64,000 nt of DNA, from positions 3,557,501 to 3,621,500 of the forward strand of contig NZ_CP125098.1 in the NCBI RefSeq assembly GCF_030020805.1, given 5' to 3'. Position 1 is the first letter of the stretch; every line of letters begins with the position of its first letter. A model generated the notes under the pieces. The model saw only the letters and a program-made list of their open reading frames with translations, was not told where the DNA came from and did no database searches. The stretch comes from Paenibacillus sp. RC67. GTDB taxonomy: Bacteria > Bacillota > Bacilli > Paenibacillales > NBRC-103111. Positions 8,832-17,457 of this stretch are shown one piece after another. The position numbers and the translations under genes are program-made.

Positions 8832-8880
8832 AAACAAAGAAAGACGGCTCATAATGGACGTCTTTCTTTGTTTGTGCATT
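8832..8880. terminator. Bidirectional terminator
   Basis: A 15-bp perfect stem (8832-8846 with 8859-8873) between the convergent cupredoxin and endonuclease IV genes; A-rich on the left and T-rich on the right, so it can act in both directions. Confidence 0.8.
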
Positions 8881-8902
8881 TGAATATATTGATTAGTAAA
8901 AA

Positions 8903-9805
8903 TCATTCCTTTGTGGAAAGACTGCCATCCCATTTTTGAACCAGCTCATCCGTTTCTCCTCTTAACAAAGAAATTTCATGCTTATAGGGGGCATTGACAT
9001 ATTTCTTAGCTCCGACTGAGGGGGTTTCGAGTAGCTTGGGAATAGAAGCCAGCTGCGGATGGTGGACGACATATCGTAAGGCTTGAAGGCCAATATGCCC
9101 GTGACCAATGTTCTCATGTCTGTCTTTTCGCGAGCCCATGATATTTTTCGAATCATTGACATGAATGACCTTTAGACGATCCAGTCCGATAATCCGGTCA
9201 AATTCATCCAAGATGGCATCAAAATCTTCTTTAACATTGTAGCCTGCATCATGGATATGGCAAGTATCCAGACAGATAGACAAGCGTTCGTTATTATTGA
9301 CACCATCGATAATCGCCGCTAGTTCCTCAAATGTAGTTCCGCACTCGCTGCCCTTGCCAGCCATTGTCTCCAATGAAACCTGAACATCCCGCTTATCCGT
9401 CAGGACTTCGTTCAGGCCTTCCACTATTTTAGAGATTCCTGCCTGCTTACCAGCACCTACATGAGAACCCGGATGCAAGACAATCTGAGTTGAACCTAGC
9501 GCTTCCGTTCTTACGATCTCAGATTGAAGGAACTCAATTCCATGTTCAAAGACTTGAGTGGACAAGGTATTACCTAAATTAATAATAAAGGGAGCATGAA
9601 CGACAATATTGGTGATGCCATTATCCTTCATATGAGTTTGTCCATCTATGATATTTAGCGACTCAATCGGTTTGCGACGCGTGTTGTGTGGAGCACCAGT
9701 ATAAATCAGGAAGGTGGAGGCGCCATACGACGCTGCCTCTTCGCTAGCTTGAAGAAGCATTTTGGTTCCTTTCATAGATACATGAGAGCCTATGAGTAAA
9801 GCCAT
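8903..9805 (-). CDS. nfo: Endonuclease IV (AP endonuclease)
   Basis: A 300-residue TIM-barrel AP endonuclease that cleaves DNA 5' of abasic sites in base-excision repair. It starts [11 protein letters not shown] and carries the zinc-ligand motifs of the family: [58 protein letters not shown] and LLETPS. All are intact and the length is typical. The ATG at 9803-9805 has AAAGGAG 13 bases upstream, slightly distant. It appears monocistronic. Confidence 0.93.
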   Translation of the reverse strand: MALLIGSHVSMKGTKMLLQASEEAASYGASTFLIYTGAPHNTRRKPIESLNIIDGQTHMKDNGITNIVVHAPFIINLGNTLSTQVFEHGIEFLQSEIVRTEALGSTQIVLHPGSHVGAGKQAGISKIVEGLNEVLTDKRDVQVSLETMAGKGSECGTTFEELAAIIDGVNNNERLSICLDTCHIHDAGYNVKEDFDAILDEFDRIIGLDRLKVIHVNDSKNIMGSRKDRHENIGHGHIGLQALRYVVHHPQLASIPKLLETPSVGAKKYVNAPYKHEISLLRGETDELVQKWDGSLSTKE

Positions 9806-9917
9806 ATGTTTTGTGCACTCCTTTCCTCTGAGAATAAAATCTAAGACAGATTAGTTATCCTATTATTATAGCGCAATACCTTGTTTGCTGATCCGCTCAA
9901 TATTTGTAAATAAAAAA

Positions 9918-9942
9918 AGGGTCCATATCAAAATCAGACCCT
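9918..9942 (-). terminator. Terminator of the VOC gene
   Basis: A 6-bp stem, AGGGTC at 9918-9923 with GACCCT at 9937-9942; on the minus strand it is followed by a run of seven T. Confidence 0.65.
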
Positions 9943-9979
9943 AAGGCGAAGCAGAAACCGTTAATTATTTAGTTAAGAG

Positions 9980-10375
9980 TTAATTTTTACCGAAAGAGGG
10001 GCGAGGACCCGTTCTGGGATCTTCACCTTCTATAAGACAATAGGCTTCAAGGGTAAATCCTCCAGGTGTTTGAAGATAAAAGGTATAGGAACCATGAACA
10101 ATTGCAGGAGTCTCTACCTGGAATCCATCGTCTTTAAGCCGTTGATTCAATTCATCTATCTTTTCTTTATTTTCTTGAGGGAAGCCTACATGGAAAGTTT
10201 CCGGGTAATTGACATCCTTACCATGCATTAAATTTAGCAGAAAACCATCATCGTCCAACATAGCCGCAAATGCTTTTCCCGCGCTTGTGTAACATTTTAA
10301 GCCGAAATAAGTTTCCAAGAAATGTTTAGCTTCAACAACGTCAGTTACTGTTAAATTTAGGTGATTATTTTTCAT
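9980..10375 (-). CDS. VOC (glyoxalase/dioxygenase fold) protein
   Basis: A 131-residue vicinal-oxygen-chelate protein: LNLTVTDVVEAKHFLETYFGL opens the first beta-alpha-beta-beta-beta unit, and FYLQTPGGFTLEAYC closes the second with the metal Glu. The frame is open up to TTG 10444, but GAGGG upstream favours ATG at 10373-10375. In the neighbourhood of an MhqR-type operator such proteins act on quinones or other electrophiles as ring-cleavage dioxygenases or glyoxalases. The substrate cannot be told from sequence. The promoter and operator lie just upstream (see separate entries). Confidence 0.75.
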   Translation of the reverse strand: MKNNHLNLTVTDVVEAKHFLETYFGLKCYTSAGKAFAAMLDDDGFLLNLMHGKDVNYPETFHVGFPQENKEKIDELNQRLKDDGFQVETPAIVHGSYTFYLQTPGGFTLEAYCLIEGEDPRTGPRPSFGKN

Positions 10376-10445
10376 TTGAAGCCCTCGCTTTCGAATTTTG
10401 TACTTATCAACATGGTTCGTATATGTTATTGTCTTCATGAACAAG

Positions 10446-10464
10446 TATCTTGATTATCAAGATA
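10446..10464. promoter_or_regulatory. MhqR-like operator, perfect palindrome
   Basis: TATCTTGATTATCAAGATA, two 8-base arms around a 3-base centre. It lies about 6 bases downstream of the -10 element of the VOC promoter, over the expected transcription start, so a bound repressor would block initiation. It shares 17 of 19 positions with the site at 184-202. Confidence 0.7.
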
Positions 10465-10470
10465 TATAAT

Positions 10471-10499
10471 ATACTAAATCCCTGTGTATCTATTGTCAA
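10471..10499 (-). promoter_or_regulatory. Sigma-A promoter of the VOC gene
   Basis: On the minus strand TTGACA (10494-10499), a 17-base spacer and TAGTAT (10471-10476), directly followed by the operator. Confidence 0.65.
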
Positions 10500-10636
10500 G
10501 TCATTTAGAAGTGAGTAGCTTGGAAGACACAGAATTGAGCAGATAGTTGTTTAAAACAATACTCTAGATTGAAATCCCTACAGCTCGATCTTATTATCTA
10601 TGTTATAAATGAACGGTAGACATAGGGGATGATAGC

Positions 10637-11496
10637 ATGTTTGATACAAAAGATATTAAGAGCATCATTAATTATCTGCGTCTCATAATGTGGATATTTC
10701 GATGAATGAGATTGGCACTACTGATGGACTTGTTTATATTCTTTCAAAGAACAACGAAGCAAAATATGTTTTGAAAATAGATCATCCGCAACAAATTGGT
10801 TTGACTGAACAATTTCTTAAGACCTATCAGCACATTCATCTCTTGCCCAAAATTCTCTATACGGATCCTGAAAAAGCATTTATTTTGTATTCATATTTAA
10901 CAGGAACAACTCATAATAATCGTGGTTTAAAAATCAATTGGTTGACCCATTTAGTGAAAGATCTTTTCAACCATTAGCAAGAATATCTACAAAATGACAA
11001 GTGGGGAAGGCTGCAAGCTCCGATTCAATCTTGGCGTGAATGGAATGTAAGAAGTTTAGAGGATACAACAAAACATTGGGGTAGTCTGCTACTTACTGAA
11101 GATTATTATAGAATGAAATCCATCGTTGAAAATATATCGGAAATTGCAGGGCAGCGGATCAGATATTTACTGCATGGTGATACGGGTATTCATAATTTCG
11201 TGTTTAATGAACATTCTTTAGTTGGTGTTATTGACCCTTCACCGATGATTGGCCCTGTACTGTATGATTTTACGTATGCTTTTTGCTCCTCTCCGGATGA
11301 TTTGGATCAAGAAACTTTATTTTCAACATTCAGTTTTCTTAATCATGAACCTTTGGAGAGATCAAGCCTTATTGAAGAAGTACTCTTTCAGCTTTATTGC
11401 CGTATTGGCATTTGTATACAGCATCATCCACATGATTTACAAAGTTACCTGAAGGCATGGGATTATTGGAAAACCCAAATCTCAAATAATAGCTAA
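10637..11496 (+). pseudogene. Aminoglycoside-phosphotransferase-like kinase, disrupted
   Basis: A kinase-fold gene with two lesions. ATG 10637 (AGGGGAT upstream) opens MFDTKDIKSIINYLR, then a one-base loss near 10680 shifts the frame into SHNVDISMNEIG. A TAG at 10975-10977 interrupts the same frame, where TAT or TAC (Tyr) would read through. Downstream are the catalytic loop HGDTGIHN and the metal Asp region GVIDPSP. Repaired, the protein would be about 286 residues. The family phosphorylates aminoglycosides or other small alcohols. With both a shift and a nonsense codon, this looks like a genuine pseudogene rather than a single read error. Confidence 0.75.
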
Positions 11497-11638
11497 ATGC
11501 ATTGATAAGAAAAGGAGCAAGATTTGGGCCGGTTTTGACAGCAAATAGCAATTTGTAAGAACTTAAACAATGAGCTCAGTGATAAGATAAAAGGAGTTGT
11601 TGATACATTAATAATTTATCGTTAAAGGAGTGTTCGAA

Positions 11639-12163
11639 TTGAGTACTCAGAAATTGATTGAAGCCTACAAAAGCTATTTGCAAAGTTATTCTCTGAATCA
11701 ACTAACATGTATAACGGAGCAAGGCGTTTGGTCTCTCAGTCAAATGTACGACCACTTGATTCTCGCTGCTCTTGATTACCTTGACAAGGTTGAAATGTGT
11801 GCAGCAGCAGGTAAAGAGCAAGCCCTCGGAAAGACAGAGGATGGCGAGAATTTGTATAAACTTCGTGGATTCCCTCCGATTAAAATCAAGCTGCCGGACG
11901 GTCCTGAAAACACGCCCAGCAACTCGGGAGGCAAAGAGGATCTTAATCGTGGGCTCGATCATGTTTTGCAAAAATGGAGAGAATGGGAAGGGAAAGTAGA
12001 TACTATAAACCCCAACTACAAAGTGAAACATGATGGCTTTGGCTGGCTTAACTCACGGGAGTGGCTCGATCTAGTCGAAATGCACTTCCGCCATCACCTG
12101 CTGCAAAAGCGTGAACTGGAACAGAAGCTTGGGTTCGTTAGTTTGAACGAGGATCTTTTATAA
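11639..12163 (+). CDS. DinB-family protein
   Basis: A 174-residue four-helix-bundle protein of the DinB/YfiT group. The metal-site histidines appear as MYDHLILA near residue 41 and MHFRHHLLQK near the C-terminus. Many members are thiol-dependent transferases or hydrolases with unknown substrate. The frame is open from GTG 11630, but AAAGGAG at 11624-11630 overlaps that codon, so TTG at 11639 (8 bases downstream) is the preferred start. It is followed without terminator by the convergent response-regulator gene, 7 bases away. Confidence 0.7.
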   Translation: MSTQKLIEAYKSYLQSYSLNQLTCITEQGVWSLSQMYDHLILAALDYLDKVEMCAAAGKEQALGKTEDGENLYKLRGFPPIKIKLPDGPENTPSNSGGKEDLNRGLDHVLQKWREWEGKVDTINPNYKVKHDGFGWLNSREWLDLVEMHFRHHLLQKRELEQKLGFVSLNEDLL

Positions 12164-12170
12164 GCCTCCT

Positions 12171-13094
12171 TTAATGAATAAGCCGCTTCGCCTCCAAATA
12201 AAGCACCTGCACAAATTTTTTCGTGTTAATCTTCGTTTGGGTTAGGGAAGGATCGGCATCATTTTGCAGCTCCCTCATCTTTTTACGGATTTCGGTGAAG
12301 TCGAAGTATTTCGAAGCGATGTTCTCAAACTTCGGGTTGGAATAATCCGTCAGACCGAGCGAGGCGACATGGTTGAGCGTCTGGAAAAGAGCACGGCGTA
12401 CACGCTGTTCCGAAGCTTTGATTTCCTTAGTGAAGTCGGATTCAGATGCCGTGCTGCCGAGTTTCCGCAAGGCAATGCCTCGAAATATATCTTTGAGTGC
12501 TGGGAAGGAAAGGGGTACTTCCGCCGCGATATCGTATTCGTATAAATATTCAAGCATATCGAGAAGATCCTTGCTTCCTGCTTCCCCGATAAGGCCAAGC
12601 TCAGACAGCAGGGAGCGACCCGCAGCGGTGATGCTCGGTTGGGCTCCAGACGTTTCCGCTCGTTCCATCGACTTACCCAGGTTCAGAACTTGAAGTGATT
12701 TCTGGATATCCTGTATTGACTTTTGCAGACGGAGCCGTTCTTCAACTTTGCGGATAACGGCAAGCACTTCCAGCCGGTTTATCGGCTTAGCGATATAATA
12801 CTCGATGCCGAGCGAGTACGCTTCACCTATCATATCCTTGGTCTCGATCTGCGAGATCATAATAATTTTGCCGTTGAACATCGGTGCCAGCTCTCTGACA
12901 GTTTGGATACCATCGCGCAGGGGCATGAGCAGATCGATAAGCAAAATATCGACTTTTTTCAGCTCCAGTAAATCAGCGTCCACCTGGTAGCCATCCTCAG
13001 CTTCTCCCACAACCTCGCCCAAAGTCTCGTCTTCTATAATATCGGCCAGCATGGACCGGATGCCTTGATCATCATCAACAATAAAAAAACGCAT
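12171..13094 (-). CDS. glnL: GlnL-like response regulator (receiver plus YcbB domain)
   Basis: A 307-residue regulator. The receiver domain has FFIVDDDQGIR, the phosphoacceptor Asp in LLIDLLMPLRDG and Lys in YIAKPINRLEV. The C-terminal half (about 150-307), rather than a usual winged helix, resembles the YcbB domain of Bacillus subtilis GlnL, ending ASKYFDFTEIRKKMRELQ and KKFVQVLYLEAKRLIH. GlnL controls glutamine/glutamate utilisation genes. It lies 5 bases after the kinase gene, with AAGGGG inside the end of that gene as ribosome site. The divergent glutamate/dicarboxylate symporter is the likely target. Confidence 0.8.
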   Translation of the reverse strand: MRFFIVDDDQGIRSMLADIIEDETLGEVVGEAEDGYQVDADLLELKKVDILLIDLLMPLRDGIQTVRELAPMFNGKIIMISQIETKDMIGEAYSLGIEYYIAKPINRLEVLAVIRKVEERLRLQKSIQDIQKSLQVLNLGKSMERAETSGAQPSITAAGRSLLSELGLIGEAGSKDLLDMLEYLYEYDIAAEVPLSFPALKDIFRGIALRKLGSTASESDFTKEIKASEQRVRRALFQTLNHVASLGLTDYSNPKFENIASKYFDFTEIRKKMRELQNDADPSLTQTKINTKKFVQVLYLEAKRLIH

Positions 13095-13099
13095 GACAA

Positions 13100-14391
13100 T
13101 TATCCCCTTTTTGTAACTTGATCTACCGGCAAAACGATGGTAAATACCGTTTCACCTTCCTCGGAAGCCTCTTGCAGCTCGATGCGACCTCCCAGCGACT
13201 CTGCTACTTCCTGAATATAAAACAGTCCCATCCCTGTTGACGGTGTACCGGAATCATTATATTTGGTCGTGTACCCGGGAGTAAAGATGCGCTCCTTTCT
13301 TTTGGATGGGATACCTGGACCGTTATCTCGAACTTCGAACTGTATGTAGTCGTCTGATTGCCTAGCTAGTACCCAGATTAGGCCATTTTTCTCGATAGCC
13401 TCGACGCTGTTAGCAACCAGATTGTTCACCAATGTTAGAATTGTGAATACATGTAATGGGGGCAATACGGTATCGATATCGAGGTGAAAACTGATCACTT
13501 TGCCTAGTGCCTCGGCATATTTTTCATTGGTGCTGACGATAAGAAGACCAATATCTCCAGCATCCATATAATCGGCCGAGTTCTGTTCATGAATAAGCTT
13601 GGACAAACCGGCATAGATTCGTTGGTTGTCTTTTTTAATTTCATGGACCTGCCCGGAAATGCGCAGAGCCTGCTTAGCGAGCGTGTGAATTTGCCCTGGT
13701 TGAACGGCCTGCTCCGCTTGAAGCAGACTGCGGTATAGCTCATAGCTATCCCTAGTGATGTTCTCGGCGTACAGCAGCGTCTTTTTGAGTTGAACCGATT
13801 CTTCGTACAAATTGGATATGAGCACTAGTGTATGCTCATTTTGTTGCCGCTGCTGCTCCTCGTTCAATACTGCCTGCCGTAGCTGAATAATATTGTACAA
13901 GCCAAGCACGAAAAAGCTGCGGACCATCGCGATCAGCACGATTTTCCCATAAGCCTGCCAGTGGATGAAATCTTCAATGATCGTCGGTCTGAACGAGAGC
14001 TCGGCGAAGGTGGCTCCGGTCTCGATAAGGATATCCAGGGCACCGACTCTTAGCGGCTGATAAGGCTGCTTGTTCAAATTCAAAACCTGGAACAAGCAGG
14101 CGTACGTCGCATAGTAGAAAAAAACCGGATAGTGTAACAGGAACAATTCATGGAATGTTTGACCGGTAGGCTGCAGAAATCCGTTCCAAAGCACGCGGAA
14201 TATTACGACGTTGAATCCAACAATAAGTCCCGACAAGAAAGGAGGGATAGCTCGAATCCATAATAAAAAAAGAAAAATACCGGAGTGCCCAGACTGATTC
14301 TAAACGTATCGTGAAACGGAAAAAATTTGATTTCCCCCGCAAGTGGGACTGCAATCATCATAAATAGCAGTGCGGTAATAAGTTCTTTCAA
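13100..14391 (-). pseudogene. glnK: GlnK-like sensor kinase, frameshifted in a poly-T run
   Basis: The gene for the partner kinase of the adjacent regulator. The C-terminal part has the phosphoacceptor box VHEIKKDNQRIYAGL, the N box LVNNLVANSVEAIEKNG, and VRDNGPGIP and GMGLFYIQEV for ATP binding. The N-terminal membrane part is split: MKELITALLFMMIAVPLAG to GTPVFFFF is in one frame and WIRAIPPFLSGLIVGFN onwards in another. One extra T in the run of seven (A run at 14265-14271 on the plus strand) restores FFFFLLWIRAIPPF, making about 430 residues. The start is TTG 14391 or GTG 14400. Either a sequencing error, or loss of the sensor while the regulator and transporter remain. Confidence 0.75.
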
Positions 14392-14484
14392 GGACAGCAC
14401 ATCCTATAGTTCATTAACCAGCCTAGCTTATTTTACAGAAGTTTTCCCTATTTTTCGAATCTTAATATTTTTTTAAACAAGTTA

Positions 14485-14511
14485 CGTAGATTTTTGTCGA
14501 ATCGCGTAGAT
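14485..14511 (+). promoter_or_regulatory. Direct repeat CGTAGAT upstream of the symporter gene
   Basis: CGTAGAT occurs at 14485-14491 and again at 14505-14511, exactly 20 bases apart, two helical turns. It lies in the divergent interval between the GlnK/GlnL-like pair and the symporter and is a candidate binding site for the regulator. Confidence 0.4.
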
Positions 14512-14526
14512 GCCCTCTTAAAATAA

Positions 14527-14540
14527 AGAAAACGTTTACT
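14527..14540 (+). promoter_or_regulatory. cre-like CcpA site
   Basis: AGAAAACGTTTACT matches the CcpA consensus TGWAARCGYTWNCW at 13 of 14 positions. It lies 23 bases upstream of the symporter ATG and would give carbon catabolite repression. Confidence 0.55.
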
Positions 14541-14563
14541 ATCTTCAAGGGAGGCATAGAATC

Positions 14564-15844
14564 ATGAAGAAAATAGGACTGGCCGCTCAAATTTTTATAG
14601 GCTTGACATTAGGAATTATTATCGGTGCTTTATTTTACGGGAATCCTACTATCGCAACCTATTTTCAACCGATTGGCGATATCTTTATTCGATTGATCAA
14701 AATGATCGTAGTCCCTATCATCATCTCTACCTTGATCGTCGGGGTTGCTGGAGTGGGGGATATGAAGAAGCTGGGGAAAATCGGCGGCAAATCGATTCTT
14801 TACTTCGAGATCGTCACTACCTTCGCTATAGTGGTTGGGCTGATAGCAGCTAATGTGTTCAAGCCGGGCGCAGGGGTCGATATGTCTCATTTGGTCAAAT
14901 CAGATATCCATAAATACGTTGAAACAACAGATAAAGTCGGCCATAATTTCGTGGACACAATAGTCAACATTGTTCCTACTAACATTATTCAATCTCTTGC
15001 TGCAGGGGATATGCTCGCGATTATTTTCTTCTCGGTTATGTTTGGTCTGGGCCTCGCGGCAGTCGGGGAAAAGGGAATGCCTGTTATTCGTTTCTTCGAA
15101 GGTGTTGCCGATGCTATGTTCTGGGTTACTAACAAAATCATGAATTTCGCACCTATTGGTGTTTTTGCTCTGATTGGAGTAACCGTTTCCAAATTCGGGA
15201 TCACTTCGCTAATTCCGCTTGGCAAGCTGGTTTTGTCTGTATACGGGGCTATGTTCTTCTTCATCATCGTGGTATTCGGCATTATTGCCAAATTGTGCGG
15301 CACCAGTATTTTCACACTCATTCGTATCCTGAAAAGCGAGCTGCTGCTAGCCTATTCTACGGCAAGCTCGGAGAGTGTTCTTCCTAAAATCATGGAGAAA
15401 ATGGAGAAGTTCGGCTGTCCTAAGGCGATTACTTCGTTCGTCATACCGACGGGGTACTCGTTTAATCTAGATGGTTCGACTTTATACCAAGCTCTTGCCG
15501 CTATATTCATAGCACAAATGTATGGTATCGATATGCCTATCAGTTCTCAGATCACACTGTTATTCGTCCTGATGGTTTCCTCCAAAGGGATTGCCGGAGT
15601 ACCCGGTGTCAGCTTTGTCGTTCTGCTTGCGACTCTTGGTTCCGTTAACATTCCAGTCGAGGGACTTGCCTTCATCGCCGGAATTGACCGGATTCTCGAT
15701 ATGGCACGCACTGTAGTAAACGTATTAGGCAATTCGCTTGCTGCTGTTGTCATGTCCAAATGGGAAGGGCAGTACGATGCTACTAAAGGCAAACAATATG
15801 TAACCTCGATCCGTCAGGAGCAGGTTCAGCAAGAAGTCGCTTAA
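14564..15844 (+). CDS. gltP: Dicarboxylate/amino acid:cation symporter (GltP/GltT type)
   Basis: A 426-residue member of the DAACS family, which imports glutamate, aspartate or C4-dicarboxylates with protons or sodium. It has the amphipathic N-terminal helix, repeated hydrophobic segments, the hairpin motif TASSESVLP, the transport signature PTGYSFNLDGSTLYQALAAI, the second hairpin SSKGIAGVPG, and GIDRILDMARTVVNVLGN with the substrate-binding Asp and Arg. The length is typical. AAGGGAGG at 14547-14554 precedes the ATG. It is divergent from the GlnK/GlnL-like pair, which suggests glutamate or glutamine control of uptake; a cre-like site suggests CcpA repression. Confidence 0.9.
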   Translation: MKKIGLAAQIFIGLTLGIIIGALFYGNPTIATYFQPIGDIFIRLIKMIVVPIIISTLIVGVAGVGDMKKLGKIGGKSILYFEIVTTFAIVVGLIAANVFKPGAGVDMSHLVKSDIHKYVETTDKVGHNFVDTIVNIVPTNIIQSLAAGDMLAIIFFSVMFGLGLAAVGEKGMPVIRFFEGVADAMFWVTNKIMNFAPIGVFALIGVTVSKFGITSLIPLGKLVLSVYGAMFFFIIVVFGIIAKLCGTSIFTLIRILKSELLLAYSTASSESVLPKIMEKMEKFGCPKAITSFVIPTGYSFNLDGSTLYQALAAIFIAQMYGIDMPISSQITLLFVLMVSSKGIAGVPGVSFVVLLATLGSVNIPVEGLAFIAGIDRILDMARTVVNVLGNSLAAVVMSKWEGQYDATKGKQYVTSIRQEQVQQEVA

Positions 15845-15850
15845 GAGTAG

Positions 15851-15924
15851 AAATGCACTCCTTGTAATAAACATTGGAACCTTTTAAGTGAATCCAATGT
15901 ATACAAGGGGTGCATTTTTTGTTT
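15851..15924 (+). repeat. Two-level intergenic hairpin, copy 1 (terminator of the symporter gene)
   Basis: Outer arms AAATGCACTCCTTGTA (15851-15866) and TACAAGGGGTGCATTT (15902-15917) enclose an inner hairpin of ACATTGGA and TCCAATGT. T-rich sequence follows. The outer arm core TGCACTCCTT/AAGGGGTGCA recurs at 48206-48274. Confidence 0.65.
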
Positions 15925-15935
15925 GCGATTAAGCA

Positions 15936-17156
15936 TCAGAAGTAATCCGAGAAATAGGGTGTTTGTTGCTCTATCAGCTTCTCCAACAATTCGATCGTCG
16001 ACCGACGAGCTTGGAAGCGTCCTGCCCGCGCCAAGTATGCAGGTCGCTTATAACCCATCAGCATCGTTGTCAACGTCTGTATATCGAAAGCCGCTTCCGG
16101 GTTACCGCCGCCTTCGATCAATTGCCCGCGACCTTGCTCGTCCACCTTCAGAGTGAATTTGCCCTGATTCCACTCTAGCATCGGATCGTGAAGCGTAAAG
16201 GTCAATTGGCATTCTGTGGTCTGGGGCAGGAACGGATATTGCTTCACGAAGCTGTGAATATCGACAATCCTAGCCATATAATAGGGCGATATCGTTTCCT
16301 TGATGTCACTGTCTTCCAGTAGAAAGGCGAGCGGCTCCGTTGTATAAATATGACCTTTGACCCGTGTTATCATTGAGAAATGAGCGCTAATGAAATTCCA
16401 CAATCCTGCTCGTGCTTCTCCGTCGATATACACCATGACCTTCATATGGAAGACCTCCTCGGCTATCCAATAGAGGAGGTAGCCCTGCGGCTGTTGATCT
16501 TCATCATAATAGACCGCAACGGTCAGATCATCCAGATCCCAACGCAAATACTCTTCCCAGGCCAACTCGCTCCTCAGCATTGCACCATGATGAATCAGGG
16601 CGAAGCGTCGGTACACATCGCGAATATCCGGATGATCGATCGACAGTCTCTCCACATTGCCGGGCACAGTCTTCAGTTTAGGCAGCTGCGTATCCTTCAC
16701 CTCGAATGAGATTTTGTCAGAGATGATCTCCCAGCCTTTGCGGCGATAGAACGGGATTGAGTAGGGATAGAGATACGATATAGACTGCTGTCGTTCGCGC
16801 ATATTGGCGAGTGCCTGACGCATCAATTGACTCATCAATCCAAGGTTGGCATACTCTGGGTAAGTTCCTACACCCGTTAAGCCGCCCATATCATAGATCT
16901 CCCCAAAAATATTCACCTGGAACGGATACACCGCTAACTGGGAAATCAGTTTATCCCCATCGAACCAACCTAATACATCCGCTTGCTTCAGCACGGGAAG
17001 CTTTGCCTGTGTAATCTCGCGGTTCTCCCAGCCGAATGTATGAAGATCATGATTCGTCACCTGGAATACATAGCGAAGGAGGTCGTTAAATTGATCCCCA
17101 TGCTTGGGCTCGACCTTCTTCATCTTCAATCTCTCTTGAAGCTTTTGACGACTCAT
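15936..17156 (-). CDS. Eis-like GNAT N-acetyltransferase with SCP2-like C-terminus
   Basis: A 406-residue protein of the Eis family: an N-terminal GNAT domain (LISQLAVYPFQVNIFGEIYDMGGLTGVGTYPEYANLGLMSQLM region, with acetyl-CoA loop near PEYANLGLM), a second GNAT-like unit, and a C-terminal sterol-carrier-like domain (FTLKVDEQGRGQLIEGGG). Eis enzymes acetylate amines of aminoglycosides or peptides. The frame is open to 17222, but GGAGGA at 17163-17168 fixes the start at ATG 17154-17156. It appears monocistronic. The natural substrate is unknown. Confidence 0.8.
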   Translation of the reverse strand: MSRQKLQERLKMKKVEPKHGDQFNDLLRYVFQVTNHDLHTFGWENREITQAKLPVLKQADVLGWFDGDKLISQLAVYPFQVNIFGEIYDMGGLTGVGTYPEYANLGLMSQLMRQALANMRERQQSISYLYPYSIPFYRRKGWEIISDKISFEVKDTQLPKLKTVPGNVERLSIDHPDIRDVYRRFALIHHGAMLRSELAWEEYLRWDLDDLTVAVYYDEDQQPQGYLLYWIAEEVFHMKVMVYIDGEARAGLWNFISAHFSMITRVKGHIYTTEPLAFLLEDSDIKETISPYYMARIVDIHSFVKQYPFLPQTTECQLTFTLHDPMLEWNQGKFTLKVDEQGRGQLIEGGGNPEAAFDIQTLTTMLMGYKRPAYLARAGRFQARRSTIELLEKLIEQQTPYFSDYF

Positions 17157-17457
17157 GCTTTTTCCTCCACATCCTATCTTTACAGTTATTATGTTGTAAT
17201 GCGACACTATTTTATGAATCAAAAAGTCAAAACAGTAATGACAGTTAACAAGGAAGATAGCAGTTCAATAAATTAGTTAACATAACAATAATTATGTATA
17301 CTATTTTAATTTCACTAACTCAGCTTTCGCTAAGAGAGGGAAGAACCAATCTGTAAACGGATTGGCTCATTACTGATCGTACTACAAAATACTTCAGATT
17401 TTCACAAGATAATGTATTAGAATCTGCACATTTTGGGGAAATCTAGTTATATAGTGT
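17157..17457. other. Intergenic interval, 301 bases, with one hairpin
   Basis: AT-rich interval between two minus-strand genes. It holds an 8-bp hairpin (17346-17353 with 17358-17365, loop TAAA). On the minus strand this is followed only by a pyrimidine-rich stretch, so it is a weak terminator candidate for the glycosidase gene. Nothing else is seen. Confidence 0.4.

Noticed and set aside
9811..9827. GTGCACTCCTTT near the endonuclease IV start as a third copy of the two-level hairpin
   Set aside because: Only one arm is present, and on the minus strand it is the ribosome site of nfo.
11249..11452. 67-residue ORF on the plus strand inside the phosphotransferase pseudogene
   Set aside because: It overlaps the catalytic-domain frame with conserved motifs and has no ribosome site.
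17346..17365. Hairpin upstream of the Eis-like gene as a regulatory RNA
   Set aside because: A simple 8-bp stem with no conserved riboswitch features; at best a weak terminator.
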